Source of the DNA: Shewanella marina JCM 15074
Lineage (GTDB): Bacteria > Pseudomonadota > Gammaproteobacteria > Enterobacterales > Shewanellaceae
Length of the DNA: 64,000 nt
Reading direction: 5' to 3'
Assembly (NCBI RefSeq): GCF_000614975.1
Contig: NZ_BALM01000004.1
Coordinates: 164,001-228,000, forward strand
Both the position numbers and the translations under genes were made by a program. The notes under the pieces were generated by a model, which saw nothing but the letters and a program-made list of their open reading frames with translations, did not search any database and was not told the origin of the DNA. Positions 18,782 through 28,885 of the stretch are shown here, piece after piece. Position 1 is the stretch's first letter; each line of letters opens with the position of its first letter.

Positions 18782-19774
18782 CTAGATCAAATCATGGTTA
18801 GGTTGATTTTTAGTGGCAATAATTGTGGCACGCTTAGGCGCAGGGTGTCCCTCAATTGTCTTACTCATATCATTTGGGTCAAGATTTTCGACGAGTGACT
18901 CGTTGCGCATCCATGGTGTACTTCGCTGTTCGGCTAATGAGGTAACATCAAGATCTACACAACGAATATTAATAAAGTCACATTTCTTAAGCCACAACAT
19001 CAGTGCTGCAACTGAAGGCAAAAACCAGACGTTATTCATTTTGCCATAGCGATCTTCTGGTACCAAAACGGCATTTTCATCACCATCAATGACGAGGGTT
19101 TCTAATACCAACTCACCACCCGTACGCAGTTGATCACGTAGTTGCATGATGTGGTCGATTGGAGAGCGGCGGTGATAAAGTACTCCCATTGAAAATACGG
19201 TATCGAATGCATCTAAAGGCGGTAGTTCTTCAATGCCAAGTGGTAGTAGATGAACCGGTTGTTCATTACCCGCTAGGCGTTTAACCGCTTCAAATTGACA
19301 TAAAAAAAGTGGTGATGGGTCAATACCAACCACACGTTTAGCGCCTGAACCAAGCATACGCCACATATGGTAGCCACTGCCGCAACCGACATCGAGTACA
19401 GTACGGTTCTTTAGTGGGCTGATATGTGGGGCAACGCGATCCCATTTCCAATCTGAGCGCCATTCTGTATCAATATGAATGCCGTGAATATGGAAAGGGC
19501 CTTTGCGCCAAGGGTGAAATATTTGCAGTAAATTTTCTAACTTCTGCTTTTCACCAACAGCTAGCTGTTCACCACTACCAATGGTAACGCTATTTTCGAT
19601 ATCAAATACATCAGGTGCAGGATAGTTTAATTTATTTAATACTTTTTCCCATTTAGGCAGGTTGCCGTGCTTATTGTCACGTTGCCATTGGCCTAAAATT
19701 GCGGGTAAAGTTTCCAACCAATGTTGTAAATTTGAATCTGCAATTTGTTTGTAAAAAGAGCTAAAACTGATCAC
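18782..19774 (-). CDS. cmoB: tRNA U34 carboxymethyltransferase CmoB
   Basis: CmoB transfers the carboxymethyl group of carboxy-SAM to 5-hydroxyuridine-34 to make cmo5U in tRNAs that read several codons. The 330 residues (323 in E. coli) include the [23 protein letters not shown] block typical of CmoB, the SAM-binding loop [15 protein letters not shown] and the [17 protein letters not shown] region. Its start overlaps the cmoA stop by 4 bases. In this organism the envelope-ligase operon follows within 23 bases, so both may share a transcript. Confidence 0.95.
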   Translation of the reverse strand: MISFSSFYKQIADSNLQHWLETLPAILGQWQRDNKHGNLPKWEKVLNKLNYPAPDVFDIENSVTIGSGEQLAVGEKQKLENLLQIFHPWRKGPFHIHGIHIDTEWRSDWKWDRVAPHISPLKNRTVLDVGCGSGYHMWRMLGSGAKRVVGIDPSPLFLCQFEAVKRLAGNEQPVHLLPLGIEELPPLDAFDTVFSMGVLYHRRSPIDHIMQLRDQLRTGGELVLETLVIDGDENAVLVPEDRYGKMNNVWFLPSVAALMLWLKKCDFINIRCVDLDVTSLAEQRSTPWMRNESLVENLDPNDMSKTIEGHPAPKRATIIATKNQPNHDLI

Positions 19775-20502
19775 TTGATGGCCACCATTGATGCGAAATT
19801 AAAACATTGGAACCACAAGCTATAATGGTTAAAGCCTTGATTCTGAAAACGTTGGTAATGTTGTTCGATAGTATCAGGTTTCATTACATTTTCTAAAGCA
19901 CTTCTTTTTTGGCTTATCTCTAATTCACTATAGCCATTAGCACGTTTAAAGTTTAAATGATGAGTATCGAGCAGTTGTTGAATGTGTTCATCATCAAATC
20001 TGAGTTTTTCTGATAACACTAAAATGCCACCAGGATTTAGACCTTGATAGATTTTTTTTAGCAGTAAATCACGATCTTCTGGTGGTAAAAACTGTAGGGT
20101 AAAGTTTAGTACAACCATTGATGCATTGGTGATGCTGATATCGCGAATATCACCACAAACAAGGTCGACTTGGGTATCACTGACATAAGCATTTAAATTA
20201 GCTTGGCAACGCTCAATCATGGCATCGCTGTTATCGACAGCAATAATATTGCATTGACGTTGTTCTATTTGACGTCTAATGGCTAGAGTCGCAGAGCCAA
20301 GAGAGCAGCCTAAATCATAGACATTAGAATTAGGTTTTACGTATTGGTCGGCAAAGTCACCAATAGTAGCAATAATTTGGGTATATCCAGGTACTGAGCG
20401 ACGGATCATGTCACTGAATACCCCGGCGACTCTATCATCAAATTTAAAATCAGTGATTTGATCGCTGGCCGTGGCGTAAATTTTATCTTGAGATGAGTTC
20501 AT
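19771..20502 (-). CDS. cmoA: Carboxy-S-adenosyl-L-methionine synthase CmoA
   Basis: CmoA makes carboxy-SAM from SAM and prephenate, the donor used by CmoB. The 243-residue class I methyltransferase fold shows [22 protein letters not shown] (family N-terminus), [17 protein letters not shown] (SAM loop), [12 protein letters not shown] and [19 protein letters not shown]. It is the first gene of the minus-strand run and is divergent from the GGDEF-like gene. Confidence 0.95.
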   Translation of the reverse strand: MNSSQDKIYATASDQITDFKFDDRVAGVFSDMIRRSVPGYTQIIATIGDFADQYVKPNSNVYDLGCSLGSATLAIRRQIEQRQCNIIAVDNSDAMIERCQANLNAYVSDTQVDLVCGDIRDISITNASMVVLNFTLQFLPPEDRDLLLKKIYQGLNPGGILVLSEKLRFDDEHIQQLLDTHHLNFKRANGYSELEISQKRSALENVMKPDTIEQHYQRFQNQGFNHYSLWFQCFNFASMVAIK

Positions 20503-20672
20503 AGATGAATAAATATTGGAAATTAACGGGGCATTTTAGCTAATCTGCATCTATACCAGCAAGGTTTTAGCGACAGATTTACTTTAATCTTGTAAATTAG
20601 ATAGAAATGTTAACAATATCCATACAATATAGTTTCATTTAGAGGGTGATATTTTGATGGTGGCACTATAAC

Positions 20673-21338
20673 GTGATAGATAAGTGGTTTAATTTTATTG
20701 ACAGCATGACCCACCAAAGTTTGGTGGTTATTTCATTATGGTTTCTTCTTATTAGCCTGAGCCTGATTGTTGTCTATCAAATCCATCGACGCCACTTACG
20801 ATTATTAGCATTAGATGCATTAAAAGATAAACCCGCAACGATAGCCTTGTATGACTCCACGACGGGTTTACCGAATAAAATACTATTTGATGACAGATTA
20901 AGCCAAATATTATCAAGCCACTCTCGGCAACAGCAAAAGTTTACGATGGTCATGTTTGGTATTAACCAAGCTGACTTTTGGTCAACGCAGTTATCTGCTT
21001 CACAAATGGAGGCGGTGTTGAGTGACCTTGCTAAAACCATGAATCAACAGATCCGTGCGACTGACAGCATTAGCCGTATCAAAAATGATAGGTTTGTCGT
21101 GTTATTAACAAACGTATCTTCGTATGATAATGGTGAGTTAGTCGCTGATAATCTATTTAAAATGCTCAATGACAATTTTGTGCATCAGTTTTCCGAGCAA
21201 AACATCAGTTTTAGTATGTCTTTAGTGCATTATCCCAAAGATGGGGCAGAGGCCATTGCATTACTGAGTCAAGCAGAGCAAAATTTATTACATAAACAAA
21301 CTCAATCAGGAAATGAGATTAGTCGCTTACAACCCTAA
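20673..21338 (+). CDS. Membrane protein with degenerate GGDEF domain
   Basis: Residues 15-36 form one TM helix (SLVVISLWFLLISLSLIVVYQ). A GGDEF domain follows, recognisable from YDSTTGLPNKILFDDRL (60-76), the ISRIKNDRFVVLL strand (133-145) and FSMSLVHYPKDGAEAIALLSQAEQ. The catalytic GGDEF signature itself is replaced by KNDRF (137-141), so diguanylate cyclase activity is very unlikely. It could bind GTP or c-di-GMP, or act by dimerisation. The GTG start at 20673 is the only reasonable one. It is divergent from cmoA and upstream of aspS. Confidence 0.8.
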   Translation: MIDKWFNFIDSMTHQSLVVISLWFLLISLSLIVVYQIHRRHLRLLALDALKDKPATIALYDSTTGLPNKILFDDRLSQILSSHSRQQQKFTMVMFGINQADFWSTQLSASQMEAVLSDLAKTMNQQIRATDSISRIKNDRFVVLLTNVSSYDNGELVADNLFKMLNDNFVHQFSEQNISFSMSLVHYPKDGAEAIALLSQAEQNLLHKQTQSGNEISRLQP

Positions 21339-21526
21339 TCTTGTTGTAAAAATAGCCAATCAAGGTGAGTTGAGCCGATTGTGACTAGTTATTGCTGTAA
21401 AACTGATTGATACTTCACCGACTAATATTGAATTACTTTGGTAATTGGCATTAATTCTCTATAATGCCGATTAATCTCGTTTTAAAATTTCCAGAGCACC
21501 GATTTCGGATTAAAGGATAGAGTTAG

Positions 21527-23305
21527 ATGCGCAGTCATTATTGTGGAGACGTAAACAAGTCTCACGTGGGACAAGAAGTTACTTTAGTAGGTTGGGTTAA
21601 CCGTAGCCGTGACCTTGGTGGCGTTGTTTTTTTAGATCTTCGTGACCGTGAAGGCTTGGTTCAAGTCGTCTACGATCCAGACTTACCAGAAGTGTTTGAT
21701 GTTGCATCATCACTACGTAGCGAATTCTGCGTACAGGTAAAAGGTCTAGTTCGTGCTCGCCCAGATAGCCAAGTTAATAGCCAAATGAAAACTGGCGAAA
21801 TTGAAATCTTAGGCACAGCATTAACGATCATCAATAGCGCAGATCCATTGCCATTAAGCATGGATAACTTCCAAAATAACAGCGAAGAGCAACGTTTAAA
21901 GTATCGCTACTTAGATTTACGTCGTCCTGAAATGGCACAGCGCTTAATTTTCCGCGCTAAAGTGACCAGTGCTGTACGTCGTTTCTTAGACGGTGAAGGC
22001 TTCCTTGATATTGAAACGCCAATTTTGACCAAAGCGACACCAGAAGGTGCACGTGACTATTTAGTACCAAGCCGTACTTATAAAGGTCAATTTTTCGCAT
22101 TACCACAGTCACCACAGCTATTTAAGCAGTTGTTGATGATGTCTGGTTTTGACCGTTACTATCAAATCGTTAAATGTTTCCGTGATGAAGATTTACGTGC
22201 TGATCGTCAACCTGAATTTACGCAGATCGATATTGAAACATCATTCCTGTCTTCAGCACAGGTGATGGACAAGACTGAAACTATGGTTCGCGGTTTATTC
22301 AATGAGCTACTTGGTGTTGAATTAGGTGAGTTCCCTAAAATGACTTATGCAGAAGCGATGCGTCGTTTCGGCTCAGATAAGCCAGATTTACGTAACCCGC
22401 TTGAATTAGTAGACGTTGCAGACTTACTTGCAGATGTAGATTTTAAAGTCTTCCAAGAGCCGGCAAATGATGCCGAAGGCCGTGTCGCGGTTATCTGTGT
22501 ACCTGGTGGCGCTTCACTATCTCGTAAGCAAATCGACGAATACACTAAGTTTGTAGGCATTTATGGTGCGAAAGGCTTAGCGTGGATGAAGGTTAACGAT
22601 GCTAGTCTTGGTATTGAAGGTGTTCAGTCTCCAGTGGCTAAGTTCCTAACTGCTGATATCGTTAATGAGCTATTTGCGCGCACTAACGCACAATCAGGCG
22701 ACATCATTCTATTTGGTGCTGATAAGTCAACTACAGTGGCTGAAGCAATGGGCGCACTTCGTCTTAAGTTAGGTGAAGACTTTAACTTACTACAAGGTCA
22801 GTGGCGTCCACTTTGGGTAATTGATTTCCCAATGTTTGAAAAGATTGATGGTGGTTTCCATGCGGTTCACCATCCATTCACTGCGCCAACAGGCATTACA
22901 CCTGAGCAGCTAGAAGCCGATCCTGTTGCAGCGATTTCTGATGCTTACGATATGGTATTAAACGGTTGTGAGCTAGGTGGTGGTTCAGTACGTATCCACA
23001 ATCAAGAGATGCAAGCAACGGTATTCCGTATTCTTGGTATCAGCGATGAAGAAGCGAAAGAGAAGTTTGGCTTCCTACTAGAAGCACTACGTTATGGTAC
23101 ACCACCGCACGCGGGTCTTGCGTTCGGTCTAGACCGTATGGTGATGTTGATGACTGGCTCATCTTCAATTCGTGATGTGATGGCATTCCCGAAAACTACT
23201 ACTGCGGCATGTCCACTAACGAATGCTCCGGGTCATGCTAACCCAGCTCAGTTACAAGATTTAGGTATCGGCGTCTTAAAAACCGAACAGCCTAAAGCTG
23301 AATAA
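21527..23305 (+). CDS. aspS: Aspartyl-tRNA synthetase
   Basis: A class II synthetase that charges tRNA-Asp. The 592 residues (590 in E. coli) show the N-terminal OB fold ([26 protein letters not shown]), motif 1 around [14 protein letters not shown], motif 2 [16 protein letters not shown], the bacterial GAD insertion and motif 3 [13 protein letters not shown]. The bacterial-type insertion marks the discriminating enzyme form. It heads the run aspS-yebC-ruvC-ruvA-ruvB, which is conserved in Shewanella and relatives. Confidence 0.97.
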   Translation: MRSHYCGDVNKSHVGQEVTLVGWVNRSRDLGGVVFLDLRDREGLVQVVYDPDLPEVFDVASSLRSEFCVQVKGLVRARPDSQVNSQMKTGEIEILGTALTIINSADPLPLSMDNFQNNSEEQRLKYRYLDLRRPEMAQRLIFRAKVTSAVRRFLDGEGFLDIETPILTKATPEGARDYLVPSRTYKGQFFALPQSPQLFKQLLMMSGFDRYYQIVKCFRDEDLRADRQPEFTQIDIETSFLSSAQVMDKTETMVRGLFNELLGVELGEFPKMTYAEAMRRFGSDKPDLRNPLELVDVADLLADVDFKVFQEPANDAEGRVAVICVPGGASLSRKQIDEYTKFVGIYGAKGLAWMKVNDASLGIEGVQSPVAKFLTADIVNELFARTNAQSGDIILFGADKSTTVAEAMGALRLKLGEDFNLLQGQWRPLWVIDFPMFEKIDGGFHAVHHPFTAPTGITPEQLEADPVAAISDAYDMVLNGCELGGGSVRIHNQEMQATVFRILGISDEEAKEKFGFLLEALRYGTPPHAGLAFGLDRMVMLMTGSSSIRDVMAFPKTTTAACPLTNAPGHANPAQLQDLGIGVLKTEQPKAE

Positions 23306-23379
23306 GCAAAAAGAGTTCTAGATTAGGCCGAGTGATACTCGGCCTGTTTTTTGATAAGCCTCAATTAGGGGAGAAGGAT

Positions 23380-24126
23380 ATGGCAGGTCATAGTAAATGG
23401 GCCAACATTAAGCACCGTAAAGCGGCACAGGATGCTAAGCGCGGTAAGCTTTTTACAAAATTTATTCGTGAATTAACAGTAGCTGCTCGTGAAGGCGGTT
23501 CTGATGCAGATTCAAATCCACGTCTTCGTGCTGCAATCGATAAAGCATTATCAAACAACATGACCCGTGACACAGTTGAACGCGCAATTAAGCGTGGCGC
23601 TGGTGAAATGGACGGTCAAGTATTAGAAACCATCATTTATGAAGGCTATGGCCCAGGCGGAACTGCAGTGATGGTTGAAACCATGACTGATAACCGTAAC
23701 CGTACAGTATCAGCGGTACGTAATGCGTTTACTAAGTCGGGTGGTAATTTAGGTACTGATGGTTCGGTATCTTACCTATTCGAAAAGCGTGGAGTGATTT
23801 CATATGCTGAAGGCACTGATGAAGACGCGATTATGGATGCAGCGCTAGAAGCTGGTGCTGAAGATGTCGTCACTAATGATGACACATCTATCGATGTTTA
23901 CACATCACCAGTCGATTTTGGTGCGGTTAAAGATGCGCTAGATGCAGCTGGTTTTGAGTCAGTTAATGCTGAAGTGACAATGGTTCCTTCAACTAAAGCT
24001 GATTTAGATGCAGATACTGCACCGAAATTTATGCGTTTAATTGATAACTTAGAAGATCACGACGATGTTCAAGAAGTTTATCATAACGCTGAAATTTCAG
24101 ATGAAATCATGGAAAGCCTAGATTAG
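23380..24126 (+). CDS. yebC: YebC/PmpR family protein
   Basis: The 248-residue protein starts [23 protein letters not shown], the invariant family N-terminus, and continues with [19 protein letters not shown] and the acidic C-terminal domain. The family was annotated as transcriptional regulator; recent work on some members points to relief of ribosome stalling. GGGGAGAAGG just before ATG 23380 supports this start rather than the 48-base longer frame. It precedes ruvC by 8 bases. Confidence 0.95.
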   Translation: MAGHSKWANIKHRKAAQDAKRGKLFTKFIRELTVAAREGGSDADSNPRLRAAIDKALSNNMTRDTVERAIKRGAGEMDGQVLETIIYEGYGPGGTAVMVETMTDNRNRTVSAVRNAFTKSGGNLGTDGSVSYLFEKRGVISYAEGTDEDAIMDAALEAGAEDVVTNDDTSIDVYTSPVDFGAVKDALDAAGFESVNAEVTMVPSTKADLDADTAPKFMRLIDNLEDHDDVQEVYHNAEISDEIMESLD

Positions 24127-24134
24127 GAATTTCT

Positions 24135-24656
24135 ATGACCATCATTTTAGGTGTTGACCCCGGGTCGAGGATCACCGGGTATGGTGTGATCCAATGCCAA
24201 GGCCGACACCAAATATATTTAGGCAGCGGTTGCATTCGCACCGCTGCTGATGAGCTTCCTCTCCGCTTAAAGCAAATTTATCAAGGTTTATCCGAAATCA
24301 TCCGTCAGTATCAGCCTGATCAGTTTGCTATTGAGCGTGTTTTTATGGCTAAAAACGCGGACTCCGCATTGAAGCTTGGTCAAGCCCGCGGCGCTGCAAT
24401 TGTGGCGGCAACGACAGCTGACTTACCCGTATTTGAATATACTGCAACTCAAATTAAAAGTGCGGTAGTGGGTACGGGACGAGCGCAAAAAGCGCAAGTT
24501 CAGCATATGATCCAGCAAATTTTAAAGTTACCGGGTGCACCACAGGCCGATGCGGCAGATGCATTAGGCGTAGCTGTATGTCATTATCATACTTGTCAGA
24601 GTTTAGTGGCATTAGGCGGGCGTGCGACAACCCGTACATATGGACGATATCGATGA
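24135..24656 (+). CDS. ruvC: Holliday junction endonuclease RuvC
   Basis: RuvC resolves Holliday junctions. The 173 residues contain the acidic residues of the RNase H-like active site: [15 protein letters not shown] (first Asp), [23 protein letters not shown] (Glu) and [15 protein letters not shown] (two Asp). The stop overlaps the ruvA start in an ATGA arrangement, showing translational coupling in the ruvCAB operon. Confidence 0.97.
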   Translation: MTIILGVDPGSRITGYGVIQCQGRHQIYLGSGCIRTAADELPLRLKQIYQGLSEIIRQYQPDQFAIERVFMAKNADSALKLGQARGAAIVAATTADLPVFEYTATQIKSAVVGTGRAQKAQVQHMIQQILKLPGAPQADAADALGVAVCHYHTCQSLVALGGRATTRTYGRYR

Positions 24657-25270
24657 TTGGACGTTTACAAGGAGTGGTCGTTGAAAAACAAGCTCCTGAA
24701 GTACTTATAGATGTAAATGGCGTAGGTTATGAAGTTCAAATGCCTATGACCAGTTTTTATGAACTACCAGGGTTAAATGAGACTGCTATTGTTCATATCC
24801 ATTTTGTCGTGCGTGAAGATGCACAATTACTTTATGGTTTTATTACGAAACAAGAGCGTGCGTTGTTTAGACTCTTGATTAAAACCAATGGTGTTGGCCC
24901 TAAATTGGCGTTAACCATTCTTTCCGGTATGACTGCTGCAGAGTTTGTCGGTTGTGTTGAACGTGATGACGTTGCTACCTTAGTTAAATTGCCGGGTGTC
25001 GGTAAAAAAACAGCAGAACGTTTATTGGTTGAAATGCGCGATAAGCTAAAAGGCTTAATGGAAGCTTCTGCAGGTTCAGAACGTGAATTTGTATTGCAGT
25101 CTAATTATACGCCAGCTCCTGTAGTTAATACTGCAGAAGAAGATGCCATTGCTGCATTACTCTCATTAGGCTATAAACCCGCACAAGCCAGTAAAGCAGT
25201 ATCAGCAGCTTATGTTGATGGTATTTCATCTGAAGAGTTAATTAAATTATCTCTTAAATCAATGCTATAA
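24653..25270 (+). CDS. ruvA: Holliday junction DNA-binding subunit RuvA
   Basis: RuvA binds the four-way junction and loads RuvB. The 205 residues start [21 protein letters not shown] (OB fold), followed by two helix-hairpin-helix motifs ([32 protein letters not shown]) and the C-terminal RuvB-binding three-helix domain ([22 protein letters not shown]). The longer upstream frame lies within ruvC. ruvB starts 8 bases after the stop. Confidence 0.97.
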   Translation: MIGRLQGVVVEKQAPEVLIDVNGVGYEVQMPMTSFYELPGLNETAIVHIHFVVREDAQLLYGFITKQERALFRLLIKTNGVGPKLALTILSGMTAAEFVGCVERDDVATLVKLPGVGKKTAERLLVEMRDKLKGLMEASAGSEREFVLQSNYTPAPVVNTAEEDAIAALLSLGYKPAQASKAVSAAYVDGISSEELIKLSLKSML

Positions 25271-25278
25271 GGTTTTGT

Positions 25279-26289
25279 ATGATTGAAGCTGATCGCCTAG
25301 TGCAACCGCAAATGACGGCATCTCATCAAGATGAAGTCATTGATCGCGCGATGCGCCCAAAAATGTTGGACGAGTATACTGGTCAAGATGATGCTCGGGC
25401 ACAATTAAAGATTTTTATTGAGGCGGCAAAAAAGCGCGGCGAAGCTTTGGATCATATGTTGATCTATGGTCCTCCGGGTTTAGGTAAAACCACATTAGCG
25501 ATGATTGTTGCTAATGAAATGGAAGTGAATATTAAGTCGACATCTGGCCCGGTGCTTGAAAAAGCAGGTGACTTAGCCGCTTTGCTGACGAACCTTGAAC
25601 CGGGTGATGTGCTATTTATTGATGAAATCCATCGTTTAAGTCCAGTCGTTGAAGAGATCCTTTACCCAGCAATGGAAGATTACCAATTAGATATTATGAT
25701 TGGTGAAGGCCCAGCTGCACGATCGATCAAACTGGATTTACCTCCATTTACCTTAATTGGTGCCACAACTCGAGCGGGGGCACTAACATCACCACTGCGA
25801 GCGCGTTTTGGTATTCCATTAAGACTAGAATTCTATAACGTTAATGATCTCAGTAAGATTGTGAGTCGCTCTGCCAATGTGATGGAACTTGAACTTGATG
25901 AACAAGGTTCACGTGAAATTGCTTGTCGTTCACGTGGCACACCGCGTATTGCCAACCGTTTATTACGTCGTGTGCGCGATTTTGCTGAAGTTAAGTTTGA
26001 TGGTGCAGTTAACCAAGAGGTGGCCGAAAAAGCACTGGATATGCTTGATGTTGATGGTGAAGGTTTCGACTATATGGACCGTAAATTGTTGCTCGCCATT
26101 ATCGACAAATTTATGGGAGGCCCCGTAGGGTTAGATAACCTTGCTGCGGCTATCGGTGAAGAGCGTGAAACCATTGAAGATGTATTAGAACCCTTTTTAA
26201 TACAACAAGGCTTTATTCAACGAACTCCAAGAGGACGTATTGCGACGGATAGAGCCTATCAGCACTTCAGTTTAACTCGACCAGATTAA
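25279..26289 (+). CDS. ruvB: Holliday junction branch-migration ATPase RuvB
   Basis: The AAA+ motor of branch migration. The 336 residues contain Walker [12 protein letters not shown], Walker [10 protein letters not shown], sensor 1 [10 protein letters not shown], the arginine finger in [13 protein letters not shown], and the winged-helix C-terminus [16 protein letters not shown]. Last gene of the operon; a terminator follows after two bases. Confidence 0.97.
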   Translation: MIEADRLVQPQMTASHQDEVIDRAMRPKMLDEYTGQDDARAQLKIFIEAAKKRGEALDHMLIYGPPGLGKTTLAMIVANEMEVNIKSTSGPVLEKAGDLAALLTNLEPGDVLFIDEIHRLSPVVEEILYPAMEDYQLDIMIGEGPAARSIKLDLPPFTLIGATTRAGALTSPLRARFGIPLRLEFYNVNDLSKIVSRSANVMELELDEQGSREIACRSRGTPRIANRLLRRVRDFAEVKFDGAVNQEVAEKALDMLDVDGEGFDYMDRKLLLAIIDKFMGGPVGLDNLAAAIGEERETIEDVLEPFLIQQGFIQRTPRGRIATDRAYQHFSLTRPD

Positions 26290-26290
26290 T

Positions 26291-26317
26291 AAAAAGCGCC
26301 TATGGCGCTTTTTTTAT
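26291..26317 (+). terminator. Rho-independent terminator after ruvB
   Basis: AAAAAGCGCC, loop TAT, GGCGCTTTTTTT: a perfect stem with A and T flanks. Confidence 0.88.
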
Positions 26318-26505
26318 GAACGATGCAAGCTAAAAAAATCGCTTAACTTGTTTTTAGCCAACGGCTTAACTAGAGCACGATTTTAATTTGGTCAATAATC
26401 TTGATGTGGCTAAATTGTGATCAAAATCGGCATTCTTGTGAAACTTATTTGCGACAATTGAATAGTTTTTGTCAAAAATAATGATAACAAAACCAAGGAT
26501 GAACC

Positions 26506-27509
26506 ATGAAAAAAGCTCGTAAGTTAACGCTAGCGGCGCTTGCTGTCGCAGCCTGTATCCCTGCATTATCGTTTGCTTCATCAGTAACGATGAATAGTGA
26601 TATAAGTCAGTACCATAATAGTATTGCACGTGACAGCAGTGATGATCCAATATTGATTGTATTTGGTCATAAGTCAGCGCGTGATAGCAGTGATGACCCA
26701 ATTCTGGTTGAGTTCGGTTTAAATTCAGCGCGTGATAGTAGTGATGATCCCATATTGATTGTATTTGGTCGTAACTCAGCACGTGATAGCAGTGATGACC
26801 CAATTTTGGTTGAGTTTGGTTTAAATTCTGCACGTGACAGCAGCGATGATCCCATTTTGGTTGAGTTTGGTTTAAATTCTGCACGCGATAGCAGTGATGA
26901 TCCAATTCTGATTGTATTTGGTCGTAACTCAGCGCGTGATAGCAGCGATGATCCAATTTTAGTTGAGTTTGGTTTAAAGTCAGGGCGTGACAGCAGTGAT
27001 GACCCAATCTGGTTGAGTTTGGTTTAAATTCTGCACGTGACAGCAGTGATGATCCCATATTGATTGTATTTGGTCGTAACTCAGCGCGGGATAGCAGTGA
27101 TGATCCAATTTTAGTTGAATTTGCAAATCCTCAATCAATTCAATTAAATCAAGATTCAGCCGCTGGTGCTGTAGTGCAGTATGGTGCGTCATTGGTACAG
27201 CAAGTCAGTAAGGTTAAATTAATTGAAGCACGTAAGCCACTTTCAGCAGTCGAGCAAGCTGATATTCTGGCTCAATATGCGCTGAGTTCGCATCAAGCTA
27301 CTGTAACCCAAGGTATCATTGTTGAATATGCTATCGATGGTGAAGTGGTTAATAGAACCAAAGGCCATATGATTGAATATAAGTTAGCTGAAGATGAAGC
27401 TACACCAATTGCACCTGAACACGGGGTTGTTATCGAGCTTGAAAGTTCAGTGATACAACAGCAATTGGGAACCGCTAAACAAGGTATTATGTTTGAGTAT
27501 TCAAGATAA
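26506..27509 (+). pseudogene. Secreted tandem-repeat protein (ten 17-aa units), frame broken near 27009
   Basis: I recognise no known family. The N-terminus is a Sec signal peptide (MKKARKLTLAALAVAACI... SFA). Ten units of 17 residues follow, with invariant RDSSDDPI and two alternating endings, LVEFGLNSA and LIVFGRNSA. Unit 8 loses one T in CCAATTCTGG at about 27009, closing the first frame at 27027; restoring it gives 334 residues running to 27509. The C-terminal 120 residues hold degenerate echoes of the same core: VVQYGA, GIIVEYAID, GHMIEYKL, GVVIELES, GIMFEYSR. This suggests beta-strand repeats of a surface or periplasmic protein, perhaps cation-binding through the Asp-rich turn (inference). 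Confidence 0.72.
26626..27126 (+). repeat. Ten tandem 51-bp coding repeats
   Basis: Each unit encodes ARDSSDDPI plus an eight-residue tail. Units alternate between a 'gttgagtttggtttaaattc' type and a 'attgtatttggtcgtaact' type in the order I, V, I, V, V, I, V, V, I, V (I for LIVFG, V for LVEFG). Third positions vary (gat/gac, cca/ccc, agc/agt), so the array is not a very recent amplification and is under protein-level selection. One unit carries the frame break. Confidence 0.9.
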
Positions 27510-27541
27510 TACTGCAGCTTAGATTATTTGAGTTAATCATG

Positions 27542-27566
27542 ATACCCGCCATTGTGCGGGTATTTT
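27542..27566 (+). terminator. Rho-independent terminator after repeat-protein gene
   Basis: ATACCCGC, six-base loop, GCGGGTAT, TTTT. It also separates the convergent GNAT gene. Confidence 0.8.
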
Positions 27567-27582
27567 TATGCCCTCAATAGTA

Positions 27583-28011
27583 TTAAGGCTGATATTGGAG
27601 TAATTGTAGATCTGCTTGCTTAGCTCGATATTTTAAAAATTGTTGCTTAATTTCATTCGGCACGTGCAAACATAAACTGAAATGATGTTGCTGATAAAAT
27701 CGTTGTAAGTCTGATACCGCAAAAATAAAACATTGATGAGCAATCAGTTGCGGCGTGATGGCGGCCATTAATTGGTGGCCAAGTCCTTGACCTTGCTTCT
27801 CTGGTTGAACAATCAAACCGGTCACGAAAGAGTATTGCCCTAAATGACGTAGTTTGACTGCGGCAACAATGGCCTGCTGCTCAGTAAGCACGGCAATTCG
27901 CTCTTTACTGTTAGGCATGGCTTGTTTCATATATTGTTTATAAAAAGCCTTAACTTGATTGAATTGTTCAGGAGCAAGCCATTGAAAGGTGATAGCTGAT
28001 TGATGTGTCAT
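27583..28011 (-). CDS. GNAT family N-acetyltransferase
   Basis: A 142-residue single-domain acetyltransferase. The acetyl-CoA loop is QGQGLGHQLMAAI (about residues 75-87), preceded by the strand FVTGLIVQPEKQ and followed by FIFAVSDLQRFYQQHHF. The N-terminal half has the usual substrate-binding helices (FNQVKAFYKQYMKQAMP). The substrate is unknown. It lies downstream of gloA on the same strand, with a perfect hairpin between them. Confidence 0.8.
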   Translation of the reverse strand: MTHQSAITFQWLAPEQFNQVKAFYKQYMKQAMPNSKERIAVLTEQQAIVAAVKLRHLGQYSFVTGLIVQPEKQGQGLGHQLMAAITPQLIAHQCFIFAVSDLQRFYQQHHFSLCLHVPNEIKQQFLKYRAKQADLQLLQYQP

Positions 28012-28030
28012 AATATTTTTACTAGCGCAG

Positions 28031-28056
28031 GCTAAGCCGAGCTCACTCGGCTTAGC
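28031..28056. repeat. Perfect 11-bp inverted repeat between gloA and GNAT genes
   Basis: GCTAAGCCGAG, loop CTCA, CTCGGCTTAGC. It lies 9 bases after the gloA stop, with no T-tract on either side, so it may be a weak terminator, an mRNA-stabilising hairpin or a REP-like element. Confidence 0.75.
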
Positions 28057-28065
28057 GATTGATGG

Positions 28066-28474
28066 CTAGCCTAAGCCTTTTTCAGCAGAACTCATTTGGA
28101 TAAATTCGATTTTATAACCATCAGGATCTTCAACAAACGCAATTTCAGTTGAGCCACCGGCTACAGGTCCCGGCTGACGAGTGATTTTGCCGCCTGCAGC
28201 TTCAATTGCAGCGCAACGAGCATAAATATCATCTTCGCCGATAGCGATATGACCAAAAGCAGTACCCATATCATATGCATGGGTTTCCCAGTTGTAGGTC
28301 AGTTCAATTACTGCATGACCTTGTGATTCTTCACCATAACCGACAAATGCAAGGGTATATTTATACTGCTCATTTTCAGAAGTTCTTAGCAGTTTCATGC
28401 CAAGCACTTGTATAAAAGTCGACACTACGTTTAAGATCAGTTACACGGAACATGGTATGTAGGATTTGAGCCAT
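28066..28474 (-). pseudogene. gloA: Lactoylglutathione lyase (glyoxalase I), frame broken near 28411
   Basis: GloA converts the glutathione-methylglyoxal hemithioacetal to S-lactoylglutathione. The frame starting at ATG 28474 reads [22 protein letters not shown] and then shifts; the rest, [12 protein letters not shown]...[43 protein letters not shown], is in another frame. Two missing A in the ACAAAAGTG-type stretch near 28411 restore YTKVLGMKLL and 136 residues (135 in E. coli). Metal ligands are the N-terminal His (HTMFRV), Glu (VIELTYN), His (GHIAI) and Glu (KIEFI). An intact gene in the organism is likely. Confidence 0.9.
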
Positions 28475-28602
28475 TGATATAATCTCATTTTAATAAGTAA
28501 TTGGATTATAAACTGAAGTTATGCGATGCAGAAGTATTAAGCCAAGGAAATCACAATCGGAAAAACAGATAATAAAAATGTTGCTCTGATCACAGAAAAA
28601 TT

Positions 28603-28616
28603 ATGATACATATCAA
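28603..28616. promoter_or_regulatory. FNR/EtrA-type box upstream of the YnhF-like gene
   Basis: ATGAT-ACAT-ATCAA has one mismatch to the FNR consensus TTGAT-N4-ATCAA. It lies about 115 bases before the start of the small membrane-protein gene, a distance that leaves room for a promoter. Confidence 0.6.
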
Positions 28617-28639
28617 TGTCAAAGTTTAATCAATATATG

Positions 28640-28655
28640 TTGAATCTAGATCACA
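28640..28655. promoter_or_regulatory. CRP-like site upstream of the YnhF-like gene
   Basis: TTGAA-TCTAGA-TCACA against CRP consensus TGTGA-N6-TCACA: the right half is perfect, the left half weak. It lies 76 bases before the start codon. In Shewanella CRP controls anaerobic respiration genes. Confidence 0.45.
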
Positions 28656-28730
28656 ATTTGAATATTAGAGATTAGTTTTTTTAATTTTGAACGTGATAAT
28701 AGGATCAGTTTTTAATAGGGAGCTTTACTA

Positions 28731-28814
28731 ATGTCGATTGAACTTAAAATGGCACTTGGAACCACTGCCGTTATTGCCGTTTTTTTTGCAGCATTTTTTG
28801 TGAGCATGTACTAA
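28731..28814 (+). CDS. YnhF-like small membrane protein, 27 aa
   Basis: The 27-residue frame MSIELKMALGTTAVIAVFFA... is one TM helix with a short N-terminal head. It resembles E. coli YnhF (29 residues, also starting MS-x-(D/E)-LK followed by TT and a hydrophobic stretch). AGGGAGC lies 10-15 bases before the ATG and a terminator follows, so it is a complete transcription unit. YnhF is an inner-membrane peptide linked to anaerobic growth; the FNR- and CRP-like sites upstream agree. The molecular role is unknown. Confidence 0.72.
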   Translation: MSIELKMALGTTAVIAVFFAAFFVSMY

Positions 28815-28843
28815 TAACCGCAAATTAAACAACTCACAATTGT

Positions 28844-28871
28844 AAAAAAAGCCGCATTATGCGGCTTTTTT
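28844..28871. terminator. Bidirectional terminator between YnhF-like and Ivy-like genes
   Basis: A7, GCCGCA, loop TTA, TGCGGC, T6; it serves both convergent genes. Confidence 0.88.
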
Positions 28872-28885
28872 GCATGCTAAGCTGA

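Noticed and set aside
26626..27126. CRISPR-like array
   Set aside because: The 51-bp units are contiguous, coding and have no spacers.
26366..27192. Long minus-strand reading frames opposite the 51-bp repeats (GSSLLSRAEFKPNS-type repeats)
   Set aside because: They arise because a repeat with few stop-forming codons stays open on both strands. The plus strand has a signal peptide, ribosome site and terminator; the minus strand has none.
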